Assembly: GCA_020048595.1 (NCBI GenBank)
Contig: JAIFMH010000232.1
Coordinates: forward strand, 1 to 6,356
From: Bacteroidota bacterium
GTDB lineage: Bacteria > Bacteroidota > Bacteroidia > Bacteroidales > UBA4417
Reading direction: 5' to 3'
Length of the DNA: 6,356 nucleotides
Positions within the stretch are counted from its first letter, which is position 1, and each line of letters begins with the position of its first letter. The notes beneath the pieces were generated by a model. That model was not told where the DNA came from. It searched no databases and worked only from the letters and a program-made list of their open reading frames with translations. Made by a program: the position numbers and the translations under genes. Below, one piece after another: positions 1 to 5,470 of this stretch.

Positions 1-44
1 GTCAGGGCAAGCAAAACAAGCAATATGAAATATTTTTTAATCAT
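1..44 (-). CDS. Start of a secreted or membrane protein, cut by the left edge
   Basis: On the minus strand an ATG at 44-42 shares its A with the TAA stop of rsmE (TAATG). It opens a frame reading MIKKYFILLVLLAL before the window ends. Two lysines followed by an unbroken hydrophobic run is the layout of a Sec signal peptide or a first membrane helix, so the product is probably exported. The one-base stop/start overlap suggests translational coupling with rsmE in one operon. Only 14 residues are visible, so the family cannot be named. I have a vague recollection that a DUF4159-type secreted protein follows rsmE in some Bacteroidota, but nothing here tests it. Confidence 0.6.
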   Translation of the reverse strand, partial: MIKKYFILLVLLAL

Positions 45-751
45 TATTCGTTTACAATATTTATGATATGGCAAGCCACGATGGCAGCTGTTTCTGTCCT
101 TAACCTTGATGGACCTAGGCTTACTGGTTTAAATCCCCGTTGAAAAGCTTTATCCATTTCCTTTTTACTAAAATCTCCTTCCGGGCCAATTAAAACTGTA
201 CAATCACCATTTAGGTAAGATGATTTTAAATGCAATGGCTGGTGTTCTTCTACATAAGCAACAAATCGAGAGTCAGGATGGTTCAATTTTATAAAATCAT
301 CAAACTTCATAGGTTCATGTAAAACTGGTAAATAGGTCTTCAGCGATTGTTTTGCAGCCGATAAAATGATTTTTTGAAGGCGGTCGATCCGGATTTGTAC
401 CCGCTCAGAATGTTCACAAATCAACGGTGTTATTTCATCAATACCTATTTCTGTTGCTTTTTCAAGAAACCATTCGAAACGGGCAATGTTTTTTGTTGGT
501 GCAACAGCCATATGAAGCCTGAAGGGACGCTTTCCATAATCGGTTGTTACGCTTGTAAGCATCACCGGGCAATTTTTTATATCCTGTGCCAGAATCTGAC
601 CTTCGTACAGGTTCCCGTTTCCATCAGTTAAATTTAAAGTTTCACCAACTCTCATCCGCAAAACTTTAATGCAGTGGAATGATTCCTCATTTCCAAGCGT
701 AACCTGGCAAGGAATCTGAATTGAAACGGGATCAATGAAATAAAGCTGCAT
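44..751 (-). CDS. rsmE: 16S rRNA (uracil-1498-N3)-methyltransferase RsmE
   Basis: RsmE methylates N3 of U1498 in 16S rRNA of the assembled 30S subunit, using S-adenosylmethionine; it is a cytoplasmic SPOUT (alpha/beta-knot) enzyme. From the ATG at 751 the product is 235 residues, close to the family norm of about 240. Residues 1-70 form the PUA-like RNA-binding domain, with HCIKVLRMRVGE at 26-37. The SPOUT domain follows, with KATEIGID near 98-105, the SAM-binding knot IGPEGDFS at 188-195, and LGPSRLRTETAA at 212-223, which are the family signatures. A longer reading from an ATG at 766 adds MNFTH, but RsmE proteins typically begin M(Q/H)LFY, and a promoter-like -7 box at 769-776 would place transcription initiation at or past that codon, so 751 is preferred. 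There is no clear Shine-Dalgarno. The next gene starts on its stop codon. Confidence 0.96.
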   Translation of the reverse strand: MQLYFIDPVSIQIPCQVTLGNEESFHCIKVLRMRVGETLNLTDGNGNLYEGQILAQDIKNCPVMLTSVTTDYGKRPFRLHMAVAPTKNIARFEWFLEKATEIGIDEITPLICEHSERVQIRIDRLQKIILSAAKQSLKTYLPVLHEPMKFDDFIKLNHPDSRFVAYVEEHQPLHLKSSYLNGDCTVLIGPEGDFSKKEMDKAFQRGFKPVSLGPSRLRTETAAIVACHIINIVNE

Positions 752-768
752 ATGGGTAAAATTCAATG

Positions 769-776
769 CAAAGATA
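769..776 (-). promoter_or_regulatory. Candidate Bacteroidota -7 box upstream of rsmE
   Basis: Read on the minus strand this is TATCTTTG, an exact match to the Bacteroidota -7 consensus TAnnTTTG. It lies 17 bases before the preferred rsmE ATG, which would give a leader of about ten bases. No TTTG is present at the expected -33 distance, so it is only a partial promoter match. Confidence 0.35.
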
Positions 777-904
777 AGAAAACAAGGGGTTCATTGTTTA
801 AAGCGGTAATTGCAAGTCAAAGTCAGGAATCACCTGATCCCAACTCAGCCCCGATTCTCAGAGCTGATAAAAACAAACATCTTGTTGTTCAATACCTTTT
901 GAAA

Positions 905-948
905 TAAAAATGATCCTTCCCCGAAGTAATTTCCGGAAAAGGATCATT
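905..948 (-). terminator. Intrinsic terminator of the HMA lipoprotein gene
   Basis: AATGATCCTT at 909-918 and AAGGATCATT at 939-948 form a perfect 10-bp stem; a few further C:G pairs are possible inside the 20-base loop. On the minus strand the stem is followed by a run of T (TTTTTATTT including the stem foot), as in a rho-independent terminator. It begins about 20 bases after the lipoprotein stop codon. The plus-strand side has no T run, so it acts in one direction. Confidence 0.8.
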
Positions 949-966
949 GGAAATCAGTAAAAAGAA

Positions 967-1317
967 TTAGTTAGCCTGAGCAGGAGCCATCGGTGTTTTT
1001 TCTCCTTTGAAAACATAACCTGCTTCAGTTACAGCTTCGCCTATGGCTGCAACAGATGTTTTTGTTGAATCAAAACTTACAACAGCTGTTGAATCCAGGT
1101 GTGAGGCTTTGATCTCAGTAACTCCGGCAATTTTGGTGACTGATTCCTTTACAGTGTTTTCACAACCGGAACATGTCATGCCTTCAATTGCTACGGTTAC
1201 AGTTTTATTTGCAACAGCGGTGGTTGTTACTTCAGCAGCATTTTCAGTACTGGTTGTTTTTCCTGCACAGCCTGCAATAAAGGCTGCTATAAGAGCGATA
1301 AAAAATAGATTTTTCAT
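967..1317 (-). CDS. Lipoprotein with a heavy-metal-associated (HMA) domain
   Basis: A 116-residue exported metal-binding protein. Residues 1-17 are a lipoprotein signal peptide: MKNLFF, a hydrophobic core, and lipobox IAGC with the lipid-bearing Cys17. A Ser/Thr/Ala-rich linker of about 20 residues leads to an HMA (MerP/Atx1/CopZ-like) domain at about 38-104, with the metal loop GMTCSGC at 46-52 (Cys49 and Cys52). The domain ends in the expected EAGYVFK strand, followed by a short Pro/Ala tail. Such domains bind Cu(I), Hg(II) or similar soft metals and pass them to a partner; here it would be tethered on the outer face of a membrane. A frame extending to 1356 adds 13 residues before the signal peptide, so the ATG at 1317 is chosen. 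It is monocistronic, with its own terminator and no transporter beside it, so metal and partner are unknown. A role in copper supply to the oxidase is only a guess. Confidence 0.88.
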   Translation of the reverse strand: MKNLFFIALIAAFIAGCAGKTTSTENAAEVTTTAVANKTVTVAIEGMTCSGCENTVKESVTKIAGVTEIKASHLDSTAVVSFDSTKTSVAAIGEAVTEAGYVFKGEKTPMAPAQAN

Positions 1318-1335
1318 ATGGTTTAATTTGGACTT

Positions 1336-1343
1336 CAAAATTA
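1336..1343 (-). promoter_or_regulatory. Candidate -7 box for the HMA lipoprotein
   Basis: The minus strand reads TAATTTTG, which fits TAnnTTTG, 18 bases before the ATG at 1317. A TTTG lies at 1359-1362, but the 15-base spacer is shorter than the usual 18-21, so only the -7 half is convincing. Confidence 0.3.
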
Positions 1344-1378
1344 CAGATTTTACCAATGCAAAAACTTACTATAGAAGA

Positions 1379-1537
1379 TTAACTTATTGGCTGATTTAAT
1401 ATAAAATTGACCTGATACAAATACATGTTTATATAAATATGCTCATACTGTTCTCGTAGTTGTAAAAATTCTTTGTATTTTTGAAATATCATCATTTTAG
1501 ATTTCTTACCCTTTTTAAGTTGTAGTTTGAATGGCAT
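1379..1537 (-). CDS. Possible small protein of 52 residues, unknown
   Basis: The minus strand from ATG 1537 to TAA 1379 is open for 52 codons. The product starts MPFKLQLKKGKKSK, is strongly basic in the first third, and then becomes aromatic and amphipathic (KYKEFLQLREQYEHIYINMY). I recognise no family. It ends 61 bases before the HMA lipoprotein start and could be read in the same direction. No -7 box or ribosome-binding site is visible before its ATG. An open frame of this size can arise by chance, although the AT-rich composition makes stops common and so slightly favours a real or recently decayed gene. It may instead be a gene remnant in the accessory patch next to the broken transposase. 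Confidence 0.22.
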   Translation of the reverse strand: MPFKLQLKKGKKSKMMIFQKYKEFLQLREQYEHIYINMYLYQVNFILNQPIS

Positions 1538-1556
1538 AATTACTTTCGAAAAATTA

Positions 1557-1588
1557 TTTAGTCTCTTTAGAAGTAATTAGTAAATTTG
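1557..1588 (+). promoter_or_regulatory. Candidate promoter of the transposase remnant
   Basis: TAAATTTG at 1581-1588 matches the Bacteroidota -7 consensus exactly. TTTA at 1557-1560 is a one-base variant of the -33 TTTG with a 20-base spacer. Initiation would fall near 1595, giving a leader of about 45 bases before the ATG at 1640. Confidence 0.42.
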
Positions 1589-1639
1589 TTCATATTGAAT
1601 TGGCATAGAATCAAATAGATAATTATCGAATTTTATCAT

Positions 1640-2209
1640 ATGAATCCTCTTGTTCCTGATACCAGTTTTCATATTTACAACCATGCCAATGGATTTGAGA
1701 ATGTATTTAAGGAAACAGAGAACTACAGGTTTTTTCTGGAAAAATATCAATTGCATATTTCTCCTATAGTCGAAACTTAAGAAAACACGTCCAAAGTTTT
1801 AAACTTTGGACGTGTTAGCGACAACGAAATAGAAAAATTTCTATCAAAACAATTTGCTAACCTTTTTAGCAGCTATACGCAGTCGTTTAATAAAGTATAT
1901 CATCGAATGGGTTCACTTTTTATCAAAAACTTTAAACGGGAACCAATTACCGATAAGACCCATTTTTTAAATGCAATTGTTTATACTCATCGCAACCCTA
2001 TTCATCATGGTTTTTGTAAAAGTTTCGAGGAATGGCCCCACTCTTCATATCCCGGGATAATTTATGGAATTGAAAAGATAATTGAAACAGATAAGATGTT
2101 GAAAATGGTAGGCAGTATTGACGATTTTATTGAAATGCATCAGATCAATCTCATTCGTTTTGAAAGTAAAACGAACCTTGAAATCCCGGAACACCACTTC
2201 AAAATTTAA
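1640..2209 (+). pseudogene. Broken REP-associated tyrosine transposase (RAYT, Y1/IS200-like)
   Basis: Reading from ATG 1640 gives 46 residues beginning MNPLVPDTSFHIYNHANG, with NYRFFLEKY further on and ending ISPIVET. This is the N-terminal pattern of Bacteroidota RAYT proteins. A TAA at 1778-1780 stops it. The same frame then continues to 2209 without another stop: FLSKQFANLFSSYTQSFNK, GSLFIKNFKREPI, and IVYTHRNPIHHGF followed by EEWPHSSY, all C-terminal family landmarks. SSYTQSFNK probably carries the catalytic tyrosine. The stretch normally lying between these halves, with the HUH motif (YAYCLMPNHxH in relatives), is absent, a loss I estimate at 30-50 codons. A 33-bp palindrome occupies the junction. 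RAYTs are single-copy, domesticated IS200-like enzymes linked to palindromic REP repeats. With a stop and no HUH motif this copy should be inactive. An ORF starting at ATG 1907 would encode only the C-terminal 100 residues. Confidence 0.85.
1784..1816. repeat. Perfect 33-bp palindrome (REP-like) inside the transposase remnant
   Basis: Arms AACACGTCCAAAGTTT (1784-1799) and AAACTTTGGACGTGTT (1801-1816) are exact reverse complements around a single T at 1800. The element sits three bases after the premature stop, exactly where the HUH-containing segment is missing. Its length is eleven codons, so the transposase frame is kept across it. There is no T run after it in either direction, so it is not an obvious terminator. 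RAYT enzymes act on extragenic palindromic repeats, so a mobile REP-like element is the leading idea. No second copy is seen in this window, so repetitiveness in the genome is untested. Confidence 0.85.
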
Positions 2210-2248
2210 AAAAATGAACATACGTAAAAGTGACGTATGTCCATTTTT
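2210..2248. terminator. Hairpin terminator between convergent transposase remnant and acs
   Basis: ACATACGT (2218-2225) pairs with ACGTATGT (2233-2240) around a 7-base loop. After one A/C mismatch the stem continues with AAAATG (2211-2216) against CATTTT (2242-2247). T runs follow on both strands: five T on the plus strand and seven on the minus strand. It starts directly after the transposase stop, and it is about 155 bases beyond the acs stop, so it can end transcription from both sides. Confidence 0.7.
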
Positions 2249-2336
2249 AGTGCTATTAAGTCAATCAAAAAAAGCTAACTATATCGTATGACAGGGTAAC
2301 AATTTTAAGCAGTTCAAAAAAATCACTTTATTTTAC

Positions 2337-2395
2337 TTCGCCTTGTCGCTACCCGTTTTGTCACCCTTCGCCAATTCGCCCTTCGCCGATTCGCT
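2337..2395. repeat. Degenerate short-period repeat, TTCGCC core
   Basis: TTCGCC occurs at 2337-2342, 2367-2372, 2375-2380 and 2382-2387, with TTCGCT at 2390-2395. The last four are spaced 7-8 bases apart, and GTCGCT and TTGTCACCC in between look like decayed units. It lies just downstream of acs and is more GC-rich than the surrounding spacer. It looks like an eroded minisatellite. No function is evident. Confidence 0.55.
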
Positions 2396-2402
2396 TCTAA
2401 TA

Positions 2403-4304
2403 CTATTCTTCAAGCCCCGAAATATCCCCTATATCCTGCCCTAAAATCCTTGCCTTTATAACCCGGCGCATAATTTTACCTGATCGTGTTTTTGGCAAAG
2501 CATCGGTGAATTCAACAAATGCAGGACGGGCAATCGGACCGATTTCTTTTTCGACATGGGTTTTCAGTTCTTCTGCTAATGCAGGACTTCCTGTTGCTCC
2601 ATTTCTGAGGGTTACAGTACAATGGATGATATTTCCACGAAGTTCATCAGGAAGTGCAACAGCTGCAGCCTCAGTTACCATTGGGTGGCTTACAAGGGCG
2701 CTTTCAATTTCCGCTGATCCAAGCCGGTAACCGCTTACTTTGATAACATCATCAATACGGCCAATGATCCAGTAATAACCGTCTTCGTCCTTGCGGGCGG
2801 AGTCGCCGGCTAAGTACCAACCTTGTTTTGCATATTTCTCCCAGTATTTTTCTACAAATCTGTCGGGATCACCAAGGATGGTACGCGCCATCCCTGGCCA
2901 AGGATTTTTAATAACAAGGTTTCCTTCTTCACCTGCTTTTACTTCAACTCCATGATCATCAACAATTGCCATTTCGTTACCGAAAAATGGTTTTGTGGCA
3001 GATCCGGGTTTGAGTGGCATAGTTGGAATAGGGGTAATCATAAAACCTCCGGTTTCTGTTTGCCACCAGGTGTCCATAATCGGGCAACGACTTTTACCGA
3101 TCACTTCATAATACCATTTCCATGCTTCAGGATTAATCGGTTCTCCAACAGAACCAAGTAACCTCAATGAACTCAAATCATGACGATCAGCCCACGAAGA
3201 ACCGAAACGCATCAATCCACGAATAGCAGTAGGAGAGGTGTATAGGATATTGATCCCGTACTTTTCAATTATCGACCACCATCTGTTTGGATACGGATGA
3301 TTTGGAGCTCCTTCGTACATCATAATGGTTGCGCCATTAATAAGTGGAGCATAAACAATATAACTATGCCCGGTAATCCAGCCCGGATCGGCAGCACACC
3401 ACCACCTATCTTCAGCCTTTATATCGAAAACATATCGGTGAGTGGTTGCAGTATACACTGAATATCCACCATGAGTATGCACAAGGCCTTTGGGTTTGCC
3501 AGTTGTTCCAGAAGTATAGAGGATAAATAATGGATCTTCAGCATTGGTTTTTTCAGTACAGCAATTGGTATTTGCCAGTGGCATTCCCATCAGGTCGTGG
3601 TACCAGAAATCACGGTCATTTTCCATATAGCACTCTTCCCCGGTGCGTTTCACCGCAATGCAAACTTCAATCGTTGCCGAACGTTTCATGGCTTCGTCGG
3701 CAATCGTTTTCAGCTTGGTAGCTTTTCCACGTCTGAATCCACCATCGGCAGTTATCAGTATCCGGCTTTTTGCGTCCTCTATACGTTCGGCAAGCGCTTC
3801 GACACTATAACCACCATACACAACACTATGAACAGCCCCAATCTTGGCACAGGCAAGCATGGCAATTACCAGTTCGGGTACCTGCGGCATGTAGATAGTA
3901 ATGACTTCTCCTTTTTTAGCTCCCATGGCGCGAAGCACATTCGAGAACTTTACAACTTCACGGTTTAATCCATGGTACGAAAATGTTCGTACATCACCTG
4001 GCTCGCCTTCCCATATAATCGCCAGTTTATTACGGGTGGCATTTTTCTGGTGACGATCTAAAGCATTATAGATAATATTTATTTGTCCGCCGGTAAACCA
4101 CTTGTAGAATGGTTTATCGCTGTCGTCGAGCACTTTATCCCATTTTTTAAACCAGTCCAGTCGTTTGGCTTCAGTGGCCCAGAATTCTTCCCGGTTTTCG
4201 ATTGATTTCTTGTAAAGCGAGTCGTAATCTTTAATAGTTGCTTTTTTAATTACCTCTTTGGAAGGATAATAAATTTTGTTCAATTCGGGATCAGTGTTGC
4301 TCAT
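2403..4304 (-). CDS. acs: Acetyl-CoA synthetase, AMP-forming
   Basis: This enzyme converts acetate, ATP and CoA to acetyl-CoA, AMP and PPi through an acetyl-adenylate, in the cytoplasm. The 633-residue product is near the family length of about 650. An N-terminal ACAS-type region (about 25-85) is followed by the AMP-binding domain. Visible are the ATP loop YTSGTTGKPKG at 263-273, GHSYIVYAPL near 312-321, SVGEPINPEAW at 385-395, and DTWWQTETGG at 411-420, whose Trp limits the acyl pocket to small acids. Asp501 lies in AGDSARKDEDGYYW. The mobile C-terminal domain carries GRIDDVIKVSGYRLGSAEIE at 515-534 and PKTRSGK at 604-610, with catalytic Lys610, the residue reversibly acetylated in studied Acs enzymes. 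ADPGW and SGYRLG differ from the commoner ADVGW and SGHRLG, so propionate use cannot be excluded. An AAAGG lies just before the ATG. It is a single gene with its own promoter. Confidence 0.95.
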   Translation of the reverse strand: MSNTDPELNKIYYPSKEVIKKATIKDYDSLYKKSIENREEFWATEAKRLDWFKKWDKVLDDSDKPFYKWFTGGQINIIYNALDRHQKNATRNKLAIIWEGEPGDVRTFSYHGLNREVVKFSNVLRAMGAKKGEVITIYMPQVPELVIAMLACAKIGAVHSVVYGGYSVEALAERIEDAKSRILITADGGFRRGKATKLKTIADEAMKRSATIEVCIAVKRTGEECYMENDRDFWYHDLMGMPLANTNCCTEKTNAEDPLFILYTSGTTGKPKGLVHTHGGYSVYTATTHRYVFDIKAEDRWWCAADPGWITGHSYIVYAPLINGATIMMYEGAPNHPYPNRWWSIIEKYGINILYTSPTAIRGLMRFGSSWADRHDLSSLRLLGSVGEPINPEAWKWYYEVIGKSRCPIMDTWWQTETGGFMITPIPTMPLKPGSATKPFFGNEMAIVDDHGVEVKAGEEGNLVIKNPWPGMARTILGDPDRFVEKYWEKYAKQGWYLAGDSARKDEDGYYWIIGRIDDVIKVSGYRLGSAEIESALVSHPMVTEAAAVALPDELRGNIIHCTVTLRNGATGSPALAEELKTHVEKEIGPIARPAFVEFTDALPKTRSGKIMRRVIKARILGQDIGDISGLEE

Positions 4305-4365
4305 CTTACCTTTAGATTAAAACGTTATTTTTCGTTGTTTAAAGGTACAATTTTTTATTATGTCA

Positions 4366-4395
4366 CAAATATAAATTGATGAATATGTTCACAAA
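4366..4395 (-). promoter_or_regulatory. Promoter of acs
   Basis: On the minus strand TTTG (4395-4392) is followed after 18 bases by TATATTTG (4373-4366), matching both halves of the Bacteroidota promoter consensus. Initiation would be near 4359, leaving a leader of about 55 bases before the acs ATG. The rest of the 290-base spacer 4305-4594 is AT-rich; apart from this promoter and the 7-bp repeat I see only weak AT-rich hairpins in it. Confidence 0.6.
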
Positions 4396-4548
4396 TTAAA
4401 ATATACGGTCATTTCTTTTGAGCCTATGAAAAAAAATAATACATCACAAGATATTTATTGAAGTTTTATGGGAATACATTCCAATTTTCAGGATTAGAAT
4501 TTAACGTTCCTTATATCATAAGTATGATGATAATCATTATTTTTTACT

Positions 4549-4583
4549 TGGCTCCTGGAACTTGGAATCTGAGACATGGAATT
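4549..4583. repeat. Degenerate 7-bp tandem repeat, consensus TGGAAnT
   Basis: Five adjoining heptamers can be read: TGGCTCC, TGGAACT, TGGAATC, TGAGACA, TGGAATT, and perhaps a sixth, TAGGTCT, up to 4590. The phase is strict, with T first and G at the second or third base. It lies just downstream of the cyoE stop codon and upstream of the acs promoter. It resembles an eroded heptamer minisatellite; no function is evident. Confidence 0.5.
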
Positions 4584-4594
4584 TAGGTCTTCAT

Positions 4595-5470
4595 TCAGAT
4601 CAACCGGTCCGCAATCATCACAAACATGATGAAAAGATAATACACATTTATCAGCACAAATGATTTACCAACATTAAATGGCTTTCTGCGGTTTAAAAGT
4701 GGTATAAATATGATGATAAGTCCTGCTGATAAAAGTATAATCAGCGATATGCTCCATATTTTATCCTGCAATCCGAACATCGGTAAAGCTAAGGCTGAAA
4801 TTGCCGTTGCGGCAATCCAAACGAAAGTCATCCGCTTGATTTGTTCATCAGTAAAGAGTTGTGTGAGCGAAGGAAGATTGGCACTTTCGTACTGTTTGCC
4901 TAATTTTAATAACAACAGCCAGAAATGTGGTATCTGTCCCATAAAAAAGAAAAATCCGATAGCCAAAGCACCAGGATCAGTTAAACTTCCACCGCCGGCA
5001 ACCCAGCCTGCCAATGGAGGCAATGCTCCGACCATTGATCCGGGAACAGCTGCAAAAGCAGTTACCTTTTTTAAAGGAGTATAAATCAGGTTGTACCACA
5101 CAAATGTTGAAATACCAACCAATAATGTTAGTAATCCAGGACCGAAATATAGAACAAGGCAACCTGAAATAAAATAAACAGAAGCAATAACGAATGCCCC
5201 AATTTTACTTATGCGACCTGATGGAAGCGGTCGGCCTGCTGTACGTTTCATTATTTTATCCGTATCAGTTTCCTGAAGCTGGTTAAAGGCTGAAGCGCCG
5301 CATGCAAGCAGAAAGATTCCAACAAATGGCAAAACAAAGCCACGGTCAAATTCGCCGTGGCTAAGTATATAGCCTGTAAAGGTGGTAAATGCAACAGCAA
5401 CCGAAATCCTGACTTTTCCCAGTTCGCTGATCAGTTGAAGCAGGTCGCGGGAGTTATTTCTTTTCTTCAC
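4595..5470 (-). CDS. cyoE: Protohaem IX farnesyltransferase (haem O synthase), UbiA family
   Basis: CyoE/CtaB transfers farnesyl from farnesyl diphosphate to haem B to give haem O, the precursor of haem A for haem-copper oxidases. The 291-residue protein is the usual length and consists largely of hydrophobic helices. Family landmarks are NQLQETDTDKIMKRTAGRPL at 63-82, the prenyl-diphosphate/Mg site; YNLIYTPLKK at 126-135; ALPPLAGW at 149-156; and QIPHFWLLLLKLGKQYESA at 179-197. In the first motif the usual leading Asp (NxxxD) is Glu67, while Asp69 and Asp71 remain. In the second, the usual Asp before Tyr is Gln193. The start is GTG at 5470: an in-frame TAA lies directly before it, and no other ATG or GTG that could serve as a start appears before Met74. 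It overlaps the coxB end by 17 bases, implying one operon and coupled translation. Position beside an oxidase subunit supports the call over other UbiA prenyltransferases. Confidence 0.88.
   Translation of the reverse strand: MKKRNNSRDLLQLISELGKVRISVAVAFTTFTGYILSHGEFDRGFVLPFVGIFLLACGASAFNQLQETDTDKIMKRTAGRPLPSGRISKIGAFVIASVYFISGCLVLYFGPGLLTLLVGISTFVWYNLIYTPLKKVTAFAAVPGSMVGALPPLAGWVAGGGSLTDPGALAIGFFFFMGQIPHFWLLLLKLGKQYESANLPSLTQLFTDEQIKRMTFVWIAATAISALALPMFGLQDKIWSISLIILLSAGLIIIFIPLLNRRKPFNVGKSFVLINVYYLFIMFVMIADRLI

Noticed and set aside
752..766. rsmE start at ATG 766
   Set aside because: It adds MNFTH before the family-typical MQLYF start and lies only two bases past a -7 promoter box, so it would probably not be transcribed from that promoter.
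767..966. Possible RNA gene or regulatory RNA in the rsmE-HMA spacer
   Set aside because: Apart from the terminator and a -7 box there are only 5-bp stems (TCAGG/CCTGA, TCAGC/GCTGA), too weak to support a structured RNA.
1318..1356. Longer start of the HMA lipoprotein at 1356
   Set aside because: The extra 13 residues would precede a complete lipoprotein signal peptide and overlap the candidate -7 box.
1907..2209. An intact 100-residue gene starting at ATG 1907
   Set aside because: It is the C-terminal part of the transposase. Recognisable family sequence continues upstream of this ATG in the same frame up to and beyond the TAA at 1778, so it is a fragment of a pseudogene.
2506..3968. Plus-strand open frames opposite acs, and similar ones opposite rsmE, cyoE, coxB and the HMA gene
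   Set aside because: They lie antisense to well-supported genes, show no recognisable motifs and have cysteine/serine-rich translations typical of shadow frames.
4471..4482. GGAAT-AC-ATTCC hairpin
   Set aside because: Five base pairs with a two-base loop and no T run; likely chance in AT-rich DNA.
4515..4536. Terminator for cyoE from the ATCATA/TATGAT hairpins
   Set aside because: The stems are short and AT-only, loops are too small, and the only T run lies on the plus-strand side, the wrong direction for cyoE.
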